This document shows positions 42,776 to 51,277 of a stretch of 64,000 nucleotides of DNA, piece after piece. The position numbers and the translations under genes are program-made. Numbering within the stretch: position 1 is the stretch's first letter; each line of letters opens with the position of its first letter. The DNA is from an uncultured Ellagibacter sp. (lineage in GTDB: Bacteria; Actinomycetota; Coriobacteriia; Coriobacteriales; Eggerthellaceae), in contig NZ_CAKUBT010000004.1 of assembly GCF_934643285.1 (NCBI RefSeq), forward strand, positions 1 through 64,000, in the 5' to 3' direction. The notes beneath the pieces were generated by a model. It was not told the DNA's origin, ran no database searches, and worked only from the letters and a program-made list of their open reading frames with translations.

Positions 42776-43696
42776 TTAGTACCGCGGATTACATACACCG
42801 CATGGTTCGTAACCAGAAGCCTCCGCATCGCGAATCGTAATAGCAGTAACGCTGGATTTCTTTATGGTGCGGCATCCACTTGAATGGTATTTCGAGCCGG
42901 AGCCTGTAATGTAAACCGTTCGGTTGAGCCTCTCTTCTTCCTGCTCTGCCTTTTTCTGAGCAGCAGCTTCAGCTGCTGCCGCCTCTTCCGCAGCCTTCTG
43001 CTCAGCTGCCGCTTGCTCCTCTGCAGCCTTCTGCTCGGCGGCGGCTGCCTCCTCCGCAGCTTTTTTCTCTGCTAATGCCGAAGTAGCCTCCTCATCGACG
43101 ACAAGGTTGATAGCTACCGTCATATCACTCTTCTTATTAAAGTCATACTGCTCAGATGGCTGGTCGACTTTGTAGACAATATCGTTTACGGTCAGAGCCG
43201 ATTCATCTACCGTAAATGAATACGTTCCTGCTTTTGCGCTAGAAATAGTTTGGGACTTGCCCGGAGTCACTCTAAGCGTTTCTTCTACTGCTTTTCCATT
43301 GCTGTCCGTACCTGCCATGCTTACTTCAATAGAACCGCCTTGCCAATTGTCGGCATTTACTTCCACATTGAGTTTTCCAGTTCCGTTCGCAACCGAGAAG
43401 CACACGGCCACACCCAAGACGATACTGCAAATAGCCATTATCGTTGTCGCCTTAGGCGCCATCTGCTGTTCACACGGAATGGATTTCACCTTTCTGGCCA
43501 CTAGCGCAGCTATGCCGCATGCTATTGCAAGGACTTCCATCAGCACGTTTGATGTGCCAGCGAATACAAGAACAACCCCGACTAATGCCAATACGAAGGA
43601 TGTTCTAAACTTGTTTGGCCCATTCAATACCCCTCGCTTGTTCCCATCGCCTGCTTGAGTATCGCCTAAAGCACTGAATGTCACCTCGTCGCCCAT
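42776..43696 (-). CDS. Membrane protein with Ala/Glu coiled coil and C-terminal zinc-like motif
   Basis: 306 residues, family not recognised as a whole. Three helices lie at about 32-48, 50-68 and 83-105. A beta-rich domain follows (about 107-205), then about 45 residues of Ala/Glu/Lys repeats (AAEEQAAAEQKAAEEAA), a predicted coiled coil. The end, YHSSGCRTIKKSS through YEPCGVCNPRY, has the Cys pattern of Ada-metal-binding-like tails on nucleases and cell-surface proteins. GC content is lower than in the flanking genes. It shares a 9-bp gap with the DUF4236 gene upstream, so they are one operon. Confidence 0.7.
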   Translation of the reverse strand: MGDEVTFSALGDTQAGDGNKRGVLNGPNKFRTSFVLALVGVVLVFAGTSNVLMEVLAIACGIAALVARKVKSIPCEQQMAPKATTIMAICSIVLGVAVCFSVANGTGKLNVEVNADNWQGGSIEVSMAGTDSNGKAVEETLRVTPGKSQTISSAKAGTYSFTVDESALTVNDIVYKVDQPSEQYDFNKKSDMTVAINLVVDEEATSALAEKKAAEEAAAAEQKAAEEQAAAEQKAAEEAAAAEAAAQKKAEQEEERLNRTVYITGSGSKYHSSGCRTIKKSSVTAITIRDAEASGYEPCGVCNPRY

Positions 43697-43705
43697 ACCC
43701 TCTCC

Positions 43706-45085
43706 TTAATCATACGGCTTGATAACTCTAAAGATGTCCGTTTTCGTTTTGCTGCAACGGTTTTCAAATCGCATACAAAACTCTTCAGGATCAACTTCTG
43801 AACACTTCGTTTGCTCGAATACATCTCTCGTAAAAGCAATCGAATAAATGTAGTCGTCTCTTACATTGCCCTCGCTATCTCGACGTTGGGTATAACCAGA
43901 AATTGTTAGTCCCGCAATACAGGGGCTAATATCTAGAAGGTTCGAAGAAATATATACGGCTAAACCGAATACGCACTTTGCGTATTCGGCCCTCAAAGTC
44001 TTCTGGGATTTGGATTTCATTCGTAAATCGCCATTTTTCAATTGAATTGCTTCCTCGCTTGGAAGGTCTTCGATCTCGGGTAAATCGAGATCCACAAACA
44101 GCGTTTTACTGTCCTCTCTGTATTCGAGCTGTGCGCCTATCTCAAACGGAACCTCAATACTAGCTAGCCATTCCTCTGATGTTGACTCAATAAAAACAGG
44201 CGACCCCAAAAGGGCCCGCTCTAGATACTCCTTGCTGAATCGATATTCCTCGCGGAATTGAGCATCCATGTCGGCCTTCAAGGTCGCTTGCGCTTCTTCA
44301 TGCGCTGCGTACATCTTTTTCCATTCTGCAACGCACTGCTCAAAACGACTCTCAAAATGAGCTTCGACATACTGCCGTTTCTTTTCGCGGGCCCTCCACA
44401 AAGACTTAATGGCTTGGTCGGCCTCCGCTTCAATTTGACTGCGCACATCCGCCTCGGTTGGAGGGTCAATCTCAAATGGGACCGGTTCATACGTTTGAAG
44501 CGATAGGTTCGCGAGTTCATTCTCAAAGTAGCATCTCGGCATAACAACTGCAGATTGCTTGTACAAATCGACAAAAGAAGCAGCCTCGGCCTCGCGCTCC
44601 TTGATGATGTTTGCAACTTCGCTTGCCTGAGTCTCTCGCAAAACCTTAGCTTGCTCCGAAAATTGAGGAGTTCGCTTGATAATGCCTATAAGATAGTCAT
44701 CACTGATTGTCCTGCCATCTTTATCCTTGAAAGTGAATTCTCCTTCTTCGCTAAGCGATACGGTTACCGATGGATTCGGATCACCTGTATATTGAATCCA
44801 CTCGGAAACTGCCCTCGGAAGACTACTTGCTGCCAAATTCGCTCCGCCGCCATTCGACTTACCAGGCGTTCTCTTCATAGATGTCCTCGACTTCGGGGCG
44901 GAGATCTTAGTTCGATAGGAGATACCGGTTCCAGGTATTCCGATGTTTACATAAGTGCCTCGTTTTCCAACAGTCGTAGTGAAGCCGCTGCTACGACGGC
45001 CGAAAGACATACTAGCACCCGACTTCGAGAAATTAATGCGCATCCCCTTCCCGAGGCTTACGCTTTTTCTAAATCTCAAACCCAT
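43706..45085 (-). CDS. DUF4236 domain protein
   Basis: 459 residues. The N-terminus MGLRFRKSVSLGKGMRINFSK to GIPGTGISYRTK (about 1-53) is a DUF4236 domain, a glycine-rich beta motif of unknown function found at the start of varied proteins. The middle (about 120-265) is helical and charged, with a repeated pattern of Arg, Lys and Glu (ADQAIKSLWRAREKKRQYVEAHFES). The last 200 residues are mixed. Start chosen at 45085 after AAAGGCATCTC; the longer frame from 45148 has no domain similarity. Lower GC than neighbours, operon with the membrane protein, so the pair was probably acquired. Function unknown. Confidence 0.72.
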   Translation of the reverse strand: MGLRFRKSVSLGKGMRINFSKSGASMSFGRRSSGFTTTVGKRGTYVNIGIPGTGISYRTKISAPKSRTSMKRTPGKSNGGGANLAASSLPRAVSEWIQYTGDPNPSVTVSLSEEGEFTFKDKDGRTISDDYLIGIIKRTPQFSEQAKVLRETQASEVANIIKEREAEAASFVDLYKQSAVVMPRCYFENELANLSLQTYEPVPFEIDPPTEADVRSQIEAEADQAIKSLWRAREKKRQYVEAHFESRFEQCVAEWKKMYAAHEEAQATLKADMDAQFREEYRFSKEYLERALLGSPVFIESTSEEWLASIEVPFEIGAQLEYREDSKTLFVDLDLPEIEDLPSEEAIQLKNGDLRMKSKSQKTLRAEYAKCVFGLAVYISSNLLDISPCIAGLTISGYTQRRDSEGNVRDDYIYSIAFTRDVFEQTKCSEVDPEEFCMRFENRCSKTKTDIFRVIKPYD

Positions 45086-45260
45086 GAGATGCCTTTCGTT
45101 TATTCCGTGCCTCATTGACAACCATTGACAAGCATAGAGGATACCCATGAATCCTTGGCGAGCTATCCTGAGCTTTGGACACCCATTAGATTATTCTAAA
45201 GTAAAATCGAGAATAATGTTGACCTAATGGTTCGTTCTGCTTTTACGGCATGCGCGCCTT

Positions 45261-46178
45261 CTATCGCTGGCGAACCTGCTTGCGAATCGCGTCCGCGATG
45301 ACGAGCGCCGCGCCAGTCCAGATGCACGCGAAGCAGACCGCATGCGCGCTGGTGAACGGCTCCCCGAGCACGAACACGCCCGAAAGAAGGCTGAGGGTCG
45401 GGCTGATGTACTGGATGAACCCGATAAGCGAAAGCGGGGTCTTGTTCGCTGCGGTTGCAAACAGGATGAGCGGCACGGCGGTAATCGGACCGGTCAGCAC
45501 CAAAAGGATGCGCGTCTGCCATGCCTCAAGCGACATATCCGGCGAGAAAAACACGCTTTGACCAGCAATAGCCACTGCAACGAGAGCCACGATCGCAAAG
45601 GGCAGCGCAACGATCCCTTCGACTGCAATGGTGGGGACTGCCGGATATCCGCCGCGCTTTTTCACCGCACCGTATATGCCGAACGTGAAAGCGAGTACCA
45701 GAGCTATCCAGGGAAAACTGCCGTAGCTTACGGTGAAGTAGATGACGCCCGCCGCCGACAGCACCGTAGCCGCAATCTGCAACGGCGTCAAACGCTCGTG
45801 GAACACCACGAGCCCCAGGACAATCGACACGAGCGGGTTGATGTAGTAGCCAAGCGATGCCTCCACCACATTGTTCGTCACCATAGCAACGATGTAGAGG
45901 CTCCAGTTCAACATGATGAGAAGCCCCGAGGGAATAAGAAATCGCCGTGCGCGGGCGTCTCGTAAAAGCCCGACGAAATCGACTTTCAGGATGAATTTGC
46001 ACGCAATGACGGTGAGGGCGAGCGACCAGACAATTCGCTGCCCGATAATCTCGATGGAACCCACATTGTCGAGCAACGCCCAGAAGAGAGGGCAAAAGCC
46101 CCAGAGGAGATAGCATCCAACCGCAGCAAGAGCGCCGCGCCCTGCTTCCGTTCGACTTGTCTCCATCTTGGTTTTCAT
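45261..46178 (-). CDS. rarD: RarD-type EamA transporter
   Basis: 305 residues, ten predicted helices in two EamA repeats. Opening GRGALAAVGCYLLWGFCPLFWALLDNVG matches RarD, and later LGYYINPLVSIVLGLVVFHERLTPLQIAA and LIGFIQYISPTLSLLSGVFVLGEPF are the two repeat signatures. The E. coli RarD name refers to chloramphenicol sensitivity, but the real substrate is unknown; drug/metabolite efflux is the general class. Single gene, minus strand, with no operon partner. Confidence 0.91.
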   Translation of the reverse strand: MKTKMETSRTEAGRGALAAVGCYLLWGFCPLFWALLDNVGSIEIIGQRIVWSLALTVIACKFILKVDFVGLLRDARARRFLIPSGLLIMLNWSLYIVAMVTNNVVEASLGYYINPLVSIVLGLVVFHERLTPLQIAATVLSAAGVIYFTVSYGSFPWIALVLAFTFGIYGAVKKRGGYPAVPTIAVEGIVALPFAIVALVAVAIAGQSVFFSPDMSLEAWQTRILLVLTGPITAVPLILFATAANKTPLSLIGFIQYISPTLSLLSGVFVLGEPFTSAHAVCFACIWTGAALVIADAIRKQVRQR

Positions 46179-46270
46179 CTCGTTTGCCCTTCTTGGCGAG
46201 CTCTCCTTGAAGCCCTCTCCACCTGGAGATATGCGGCTTCACTTTGGCGCATCGGTCTCAATACGCACAA

Positions 46271-46317
46271 GAAAGCGGCGGCCTGCGCGAACTTTCGTCG
46301 CCCAAGCCGCCGCTTTC
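46271..46317 (-). terminator. Terminator after the amino-acid ABC ATPase
   Basis: 12-bp perfect stem (GAAAGCGGCGGC and complement) with a 23-nt loop, followed on the minus strand by TTGTGCG. It lies 7 bp after the ATPase stop. Confidence 0.65.
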
Positions 46318-46323
46318 CAACCT

Positions 46324-47151
46324 TTAGCGGATATGACCCAGGAAATCCTTCGTACGGTCGCTCTTCGGGTGATCGAACACCTCGTCGGGCGTGCCCTGCT
46401 CGACGATAACGCCGCCATCCATGAAGATGACGCGGTCGGCCACGTCGCGGGCGAAGCCCATCTCGTGCGTGACCACGATCATCGTCATGCCGCCACGCGC
46501 GAGCTCCTTCATGACGCCCAGGACGTCGCGCACGAGCTCGGGGTCGAGTGCACTTGTCGCCTCGTCGAACAGCATGACATGCGGGTCCATCGCAAGCGCA
46601 CGGGCAATAGCCACGCGCTGCTGCTGGCCGCCAGAGAGCTGGCTCGGCTTGTAGTCGACGCGCTCGGCCAGCCCCACCTTCGTGAGCTGCTCGACCGCGA
46701 TTTTTGCCGCCTCCTCCTTAGAGCGCTTGAGCACCTTCTGCTGTGCAAGCATGACGTTGCCCTTGGCAGTGAGGTGCGGGAACAGGTTGAAGCTCTGGAA
46801 CACCATGCCGACCTTCGCGCGCACGGCGTTGATGTCGGTGCCCTTCGCGGTAATCTCGATGTCCTCGAAGAACACCTGGCCGCTCGTGGGCTGTTCGAGC
46901 AGGTTCACGCAGCGCAGAAGCGTGGATTTGCCGGAACCCGAAGGCCCCAGGATGACCACCACTTCGCCTCGCTTCACTTCCAGATCGACGCCGCGCAAAA
47001 CCACGAGGTCATCGTAGCTTTTGTGCAGGTCGCAGATGCGGATGATGGGCTTGCCGTCGTCCGCCGCCTGCCCGTTGGCCGCCACGCGCGACACACCCTC
47101 GTCCGCTCCGTCGGCAGTTTCGTTCGTCAGGTTCTTCATAGTCTCAGTCAT
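46324..47151 (-). CDS. Polar amino-acid ABC transporter ATP-binding protein
   Basis: 275 residues of the GlnQ/HisP type that powers uptake of glutamine or another polar amino acid. Walker A GPSGSGKST, Q-loop, signature LSGGQQQRVAIARAL, Walker B VMLFDEATSALDPE and the switch VVTHEMGFA are all present. ATG 47151 has AAGGGG eight bases upstream, so I prefer it over the GTG three codons earlier. A 30-residue hydrophilic leader precedes the ATPase fold. It follows the permease gene by a few bases. The likely binding protein is the lipoprotein at 60.4-61.2 kb, separated by the accessory island. Confidence 0.92.
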   Translation of the reverse strand: MTETMKNLTNETADGADEGVSRVAANGQAADDGKPIIRICDLHKSYDDLVVLRGVDLEVKRGEVVVILGPSGSGKSTLLRCVNLLEQPTSGQVFFEDIEITAKGTDINAVRAKVGMVFQSFNLFPHLTAKGNVMLAQQKVLKRSKEEAAKIAVEQLTKVGLAERVDYKPSQLSGGQQQRVAIARALAMDPHVMLFDEATSALDPELVRDVLGVMKELARGGMTMIVVTHEMGFARDVADRVIFMDGGVIVEQGTPDEVFDHPKSDRTKDFLGHIR

Positions 47152-47163
47152 TGCGCACACCCC

Positions 47164-48630
47164 TTACAGACTCGACATCTGCTCGGGCGTGATGCCCGTT
47201 CCCTCGACCGCATCGGGTCGCTTGGCAGCCACAGCATCGCCTGTAGCCCGTGCCTCAGCGGCAGCAGTGCCCGCGCCTGAGCCGAGCGCGCCCGCAGCCT
47301 CGCCGGTGCCGATCGCATGTTTCTTACTCTTGCGCTTCTTCTTGCCGCCCTTGCCGGTATCGTTGCTGGCCAGGCGCGACTCAAGGTTGCCCACCACCTT
47401 CGCAAGCGGCAGCGTGATGATCAGGTAGAAGCACGCGGCCACAACGTAGGGCGTGATGGAGCCCGTCGATGCGACGATCGTCTTCGCGTTCATGACGATT
47501 TCCATGGTGCCAACCGCGGCGAGCATGGAGGTGTCCTTGTACAGCAGGATGAATTCGCTCGTCATCGTCGGGATCACGCGGCGCACGGTCTGCGGGATGA
47601 TGACGAAGAGCATCGTCTGCGCACCGTTCATGCCGAGCGAACGAGCAGCCTCGAACTGCCCCTTGCTGATCGATTGGATGCCCGCGCGGAAGATCTCGCA
47701 CAGATACGCGCTGGAATTCATCGCGAGGACGATCACGCCGAGCGGGAACGTGGGAATCTGGATGCCCGCAAGCGGCAGGCCGAAGAAGGCGATGTAGATC
47801 TGCAGGAACAGCGGCGTGCCGCGCACCACGTTCACGTAGGCGGTGGCGATGCCGCGCAGCACGCGCAGCTTCGACATGCGCATGAGCGACAGCAGAAGGC
47901 CAAACGGGATGGCGAGCGGGAAAGCGCAGGCCACGATGCCGATCGCCATCAAAAAGCCCCAAAACACCACCGGCAGGCTCGATACGAACACCGACGGGTT
48001 TAAGAACAGCTTCAGGAAAAGCACACTGTTCCACGACTTCACCCAATCCTGCTGGGCGAGCGAATCGGAAAGCGACTCGAAGAAGGAATGGGATTTCACG
48101 GTGATTGCAGGCAGCGTGTCCATGGCGACCTCGGTGCCGTCCGCAAGCGTGTATGCGCCCGCGATCTGCATGTCGCCGCCCATTTCGGAGAACTTCACCT
48201 TGTAGATTTCCACACGGAAGTACCCGCCCGCCTGCGCGGGTTCGGAGAACTTAACCGTGAGCTTGCCGTCTTTGTAGTCGGCGTCGACATCGAGATTCGT
48301 GCGCGTCATCAGGTCGTCGCCGGTGAGCATCGTCGCTCGCGTGTCGCCCGGTTCACAGGTTGTGCCCTCGGGCAAGGTGAAGGTGACGCCCGCGATCTGC
48401 TCGTCGGGGTCGGCCTGGCCTTCCCAGGTGATGCGCGTCTCCACGCCGCCGAGCACGTCTGACGACCCGCTGACGTTGGGTTTCGCCGTGCATTTGGCGG
48501 TATCGAGCGCATACGCGTTCGTCGGGGCGACGGCAACCTGCGCCACACCGGCGAACACGAGCGCGAACGAGACGAGCAGTGCGCAAAACGCAGTGCGTAC
48601 GGTATTCGCTTTCAAGTTCTGCATGTGCAT
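47164..48630 (-). CDS. Polar amino-acid ABC transporter permease with N-terminal exported domain
   Basis: 488 residues. After a signal-like segment (FCALLVSFALVFAGVAQVAVA, about 14-34) comes an extracytoplasmic domain (about 40-180, beta-rich, Asp/Thr/Gly), then a His/Glu/Gln-type permease: helices about 205-230, 246-290, 330 and 395-420, with the EAA-loop SLGMNGAQTMLFVIIPQTVRRVIP. The C-terminal 65 residues are basic and Ala/Gly-rich, without fold. Most such permeases lack the extra N-terminal domain. ATG 48630 follows AGAGGAACGTAC. A terminator-like hairpin (48652-48681) lies just upstream. Confidence 0.88.
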   Translation of the reverse strand: MHMQNLKANTVRTAFCALLVSFALVFAGVAQVAVAPTNAYALDTAKCTAKPNVSGSSDVLGGVETRITWEGQADPDEQIAGVTFTLPEGTTCEPGDTRATMLTGDDLMTRTNLDVDADYKDGKLTVKFSEPAQAGGYFRVEIYKVKFSEMGGDMQIAGAYTLADGTEVAMDTLPAITVKSHSFFESLSDSLAQQDWVKSWNSVLFLKLFLNPSVFVSSLPVVFWGFLMAIGIVACAFPLAIPFGLLLSLMRMSKLRVLRGIATAYVNVVRGTPLFLQIYIAFFGLPLAGIQIPTFPLGVIVLAMNSSAYLCEIFRAGIQSISKGQFEAARSLGMNGAQTMLFVIIPQTVRRVIPTMTSEFILLYKDTSMLAAVGTMEIVMNAKTIVASTGSITPYVVAACFYLIITLPLAKVVGNLESRLASNDTGKGGKKKRKSKKHAIGTGEAAGALGSGAGTAAAEARATGDAVAAKRPDAVEGTGITPEQMSSL

Positions 48631-48651
48631 GTACGTTCCTCTACGATTAAA

Positions 48652-48681
48652 AGGCCCTCTCCGCCAACGCGAAGAGGGCCT
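48652..48681 (-). terminator. Terminator-like hairpin upstream of the permease gene
   Basis: AGGCCCTCT/AGAGGGCCT, 12-nt loop, then TTTTAATCG on the minus strand, 22 bp before the permease ATG. Either a terminator left from an upstream gene or an attenuator. Confidence 0.7.
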
Positions 48682-48909
48682 CATCCAGTTCATAGCCCTA
48701 GCGGTTAATTACATAATAAAGGCCATGCAATTCTAGCACGTCCACAACCTGCGTTTTGGTATTTCCGATAACTCCAAAGGCTATTACAAAACCTGTCCCT
48801 GAGCCCCTTTAGAGCCCTTGGGTGTTCGTAGTTGCTCGCAGCAGGATTTCTTTGCCAGGCAGCGCCCTATGCGTCTGACCCGCATGTCCCGTCGCTCGGC
48901 TTGACGCCG

Positions 48910-49175
48910 CTACTCCTGTTGAGCCATCGAAAGGTATTCTACGGGCACGCTTTTCGTCAACCAGACGCCATTTTGAGACAAGAAGAAGAGAGCCCCCTGC
49001 GCAATCATCGCGGCAGAGTCAACGAGGTAGACCATGGGCTTTCCATGCCTCGCACCAACTCGCCAACATCCGCCCAGCCGTGCTCGTCCAAAGAGATTCC
49101 GATTTCCTCGGGCTTGCGCCGAAGAATAAGCGCAAGGAACTTGCTATCGGCAACGTGAATTTCCCTAGGCGCCAT
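48910..49175 (-). pseudogene. kptA: RNA 2'-phosphotransferase (KptA/Tpt1), internally deleted
   Basis: KptA removes the 2'-phosphate from RNA using NAD. The N-terminal part from ATG 49175 (ribosome site GAGGAG) reads DSKFLALILRRKPEEIG then ISLDEHGWADVGELVRGM, the KptA start. The frame then runs off into unrelated residues and stops at 49005. In another minus frame, about 49050-48910, the text HGKPMVYLVDSAAM, ALFFLSQNGVWLTKSVPVEY matches the KptA C-terminus. So about 90-100 central codons, including the NAD-binding part, are missing and the frame is broken at about 49035. The gene cannot be active. Confidence 0.75.
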
Positions 49176-49453
49176 AAGACTCCTCTTCTTTCGATTGATC
49201 GAGCAGTTCGTCGATTGCGTCTCGGAACCAATCCCAAAAGTTGAGGTGCCCGGAACGCTACGATACGCCACGGACGACTATATCCGGCGAAAGAACGTGG
49301 TCAGCTCACTCCCACTCGGTGGCGTCGATTCTGACGTTCCGTCACTCCAGTTGCACCCAGTTTTCGGTGCCGTCTCGAGCCGAGTGCCGCCAGGTGACGC
49401 CATGTCGCGTTTCGTCGGCTTCGGGGACAAAAGCTGGGACAACTCTAAAAACT
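49176..49453. other. Gap with gene remnants left of the IS element
   Basis: On the minus strand a short frame (about 49165-49257: HLNFWDWFRDAIDELLDQSK, ending SYGA) overlaps the kptA start and looks like the tail of a lost upstream gene. Positions 49307-49369 are about 75 percent identical to 52651-52711. No complete gene. Confidence 0.5.
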
Positions 49454-50875
49454 TGGGGGTGCGGACGAATAGTTGGACCGTTCGGTCCAGTCAGGAGTCC
49501 GTATGTACAGCCAAGAATCAAAGGACAAAGCCCTCGACATGCTGAGGCTCACCGGCGACGTCGGGAAGGCCGCCAGGATGTCCGGCGTTCCCGGCAGGAC
49601 CCTGCGCCGTTGGGCGGCTGCCGCGGCCAATCCGCGGCGGAGGTCCCGCGGGGCTAAGTTCGAACCCTACGGCGACGAGGTCCGGGGCAAGGCGATGGAG
49701 ATGGCGCGAAAAGGCGCATCTTGCAGGGAGATCGCGGAAGCGCTCGGCATCGGGAGCCCCGATGTTGTACGCTATTGGCTGAAAGGCGGCGGAACGAAGG
49801 GGGTGCGGATGGGCGGTCGCGCGAGAAGGCCCGAGGGCGACGAGCCGGCGTACGCCGGCTTCGAGGGCAGCCCCGAGGAGAGGATCCGGCAGCTCGAGCT
49901 GGAGAACGACATCCTGAGGGGAGCCGTCGACCTTTTAAAAGCAGGGAGCCTCGGCTCGATGAGCAACATGGAGAAGACCGTGCTGATCGACAAGCTGAGG
50001 CTGGAGTCCGGCCGCCCCTTAAGAGAGCTCACCGGTTCCTTGAGGATCTCGAAGAGCTCCTATGAGTACTGCCGCGCGAAGCTGCGCGCGAAGGACAGGC
50101 ACGCCCGGCTCAGAATCGACATCAGGAGGATATTCGACGGCGCCGGCGGCAAGCGCGGCTACCGGTACGTGCACAACGAGCTGCGGGAGGAAGGCACCGT
50201 CGTCAGCGAGAAGGTCGTGCGCAGGCTGATGGCCGAAGAGGGCTGCAAGGTTGCCTACCTGAAGAGGAAGAGGCGCTACAGCTCCTACAAGGGGGAGATA
50301 TCGGACGCGCCCCCCAACCTGGTGAGGCGCAACTTCCACGCGGACGCGCCGAACGAGCTGTGGCTCACCGACATCACCGAGTTCAAGCTGCCGAGCGGGG
50401 AGAAGGCGTACCTCAGCCCGGTCGTCGACTGCTACGACGGCCTCGTCGTGGCATGGCGGATAGGAAGGCGCCCGAACGCGGCGCTCGCCAACGGCTCCCT
50501 GGAGGACGCGTGCGGGACGCTCTCCCCGGGCCAGCACCCGGTCTGCCACTCGGACAGGGGGTGCCATTACAGATGGCCCGGCTGGATCGGCATATGCGAG
50601 GGAAACGGCCTGGTCCGCTCCATGTCGAGGAAGGGCTGCAGCCCGGACAACTCGGCATGCGAGGGCTTCTTCGGCCGCCTGAAGAACGAGTTCTTCTACT
50701 ACCGGGACTGGGACGGCGTCACCGTGGACTCGTTCATGGGGCTGCTGGACGGGTATATCCACTTCTACAACGAGCGCCGCAAGAAGCAGTCGCTCGGCTG
50801 GATGAGTCCCGTGCAGTACCGGATAAGCAAGGGGCTAGCCGCTTAGGTTGGTCCAAGGAATTGTCCGCACCCCCC
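49454..50875 (+). mobile_element. IS3-family insertion sequence with terminal inverted repeats
   Basis: About 1.42 kb. Imperfect 26-bp inverted ends: left 49454-49479 (TGGGGGTGCGGAC...TTGGACC) and right 50850-50875 (GGTCCAA...GTCCGCACCCCCC), about 20 of 26 matching. They frame one complete transposase gene. No target duplication could be recognised, so the exact ends may be off by a base or two. Confidence 0.85.
49503..50846 (+). CDS. IS3-family transposase, single fused reading frame
   Basis: 447 residues. The N-terminal helix-turn-helix (about 1-75, two HTH copies) is followed by a leucine-zipper-like stretch (RIRQLELENDILRGAVDLLK, about 128-147). The HTH_21 region (KRGYRYVHNELREEG) precedes an rve integrase core with DDE residues in WLTDITEFK (Asp), HSDRGCHY (Asp) and DNSACEGFFGRLKNE (Glu). 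OrfA and OrfB are in one frame rather than joined by frameshifting, an arrangement seen in some IS3 groups. Start at 49503 follows AGGAG; the upstream ATG lies in the terminal repeat region. Appears intact. Confidence 0.9.
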   Translation: MYSQESKDKALDMLRLTGDVGKAARMSGVPGRTLRRWAAAAANPRRRSRGAKFEPYGDEVRGKAMEMARKGASCREIAEALGIGSPDVVRYWLKGGGTKGVRMGGRARRPEGDEPAYAGFEGSPEERIRQLELENDILRGAVDLLKAGSLGSMSNMEKTVLIDKLRLESGRPLRELTGSLRISKSSYEYCRAKLRAKDRHARLRIDIRRIFDGAGGKRGYRYVHNELREEGTVVSEKVVRRLMAEEGCKVAYLKRKRRYSSYKGEISDAPPNLVRRNFHADAPNELWLTDITEFKLPSGEKAYLSPVVDCYDGLVVAWRIGRRPNAALANGSLEDACGTLSPGQHPVCHSDRGCHYRWPGWIGICEGNGLVRSMSRKGCSPDNSACEGFFGRLKNEFFYYRDWDGVTVDSFMGLLDGYIHFYNERRKKQSLGWMSPVQYRISKGLAA

Positions 50876-51149
50876 TTTTTTCAAACTCAGGGCTTTGAGT
50901 TTTTGTTTTTGTCCCAAAGGGCACAGCGAGCGCCTTTGGAGGCTCGATATCGCCGAAAACGCCCATTTTGAAATTCAACCGCCCTTTTGCCCGCAAGCCG
51001 CCAGCTACAATCGCAAGTGAATCAACGCGGGCGGCTTTCATGCTGGTTGAAAAACCGCAGGTCGCAGCTCTTCGTCGTCCGCGGGTAAAGTGAGTAGTCT
51101 CGGGTGGCTTGCCCATGAGTTGACGAGCGGGCTTTGAGATTCCGCCGAC

Positions 51150-51186
51150 GTCCGGAAACGCTTCGAGCTCCCTTGAATTTCCGGAC
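51150..51186 (+). promoter_or_regulatory. Inverted repeat overlapping the -35 of the DUF3800 leader RNA
   Basis: GTCCGGAAA (51150-51158) and TTTCCGGAC (51178-51186) are perfect 9-bp inverted arms 19 bp apart. The right arm overlaps the proposed -35 box, so it may be an operator. Confidence 0.5.
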
Positions 51187-51201
51187 AGTACATGATATAA
51201 G
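51173..51201 (+). promoter_or_regulatory. Promoter of DUF3800 leader RNA 1
   Basis: TTGAAT (51173-51178), 17-bp spacer, TATAAG (51196-51201). Spacing is ideal and a hairpin-plus-terminator RNA begins about 6 bp after it. Confidence 0.55.
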
Positions 51202-51206
51202 ATAAC

Positions 51207-51262
51207 TGGTTTTCCGTTAGGAAGGCTTCCAAGTGCCGGGGACGTTTTCCCCGGCTTTTTTC
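51207..51262 (+). ncRNA. Leader/small RNA 1 before DUF3800 gene
   Basis: A first hairpin (UUUUCC-GUUA-GGAAGG, 51210-51225) is followed by a linker ending CCAAGU, then a terminator stem GCCGGGGA/UCCCCGGC (51235-51255) and a U tract. The same two-hairpin layout, with compensatory changes in the first stem, precedes the second DUF3800 gene on the other strand. DUF3800-associated RNA motifs have been described in the literature; assignment to one of them needs a covariance search. Confidence 0.7.
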
Positions 51263-51277
51263 TTATCCAGGAGAGCA

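Noticed and set aside
51233..51277. N-terminal extension of DUF3800 protein 1 (and the matching one of protein 2)
   Set aside because: The extra codons are encoded by the terminator hairpin. Their similarity between copies is explained by the conserved RNA, not by a protein segment.
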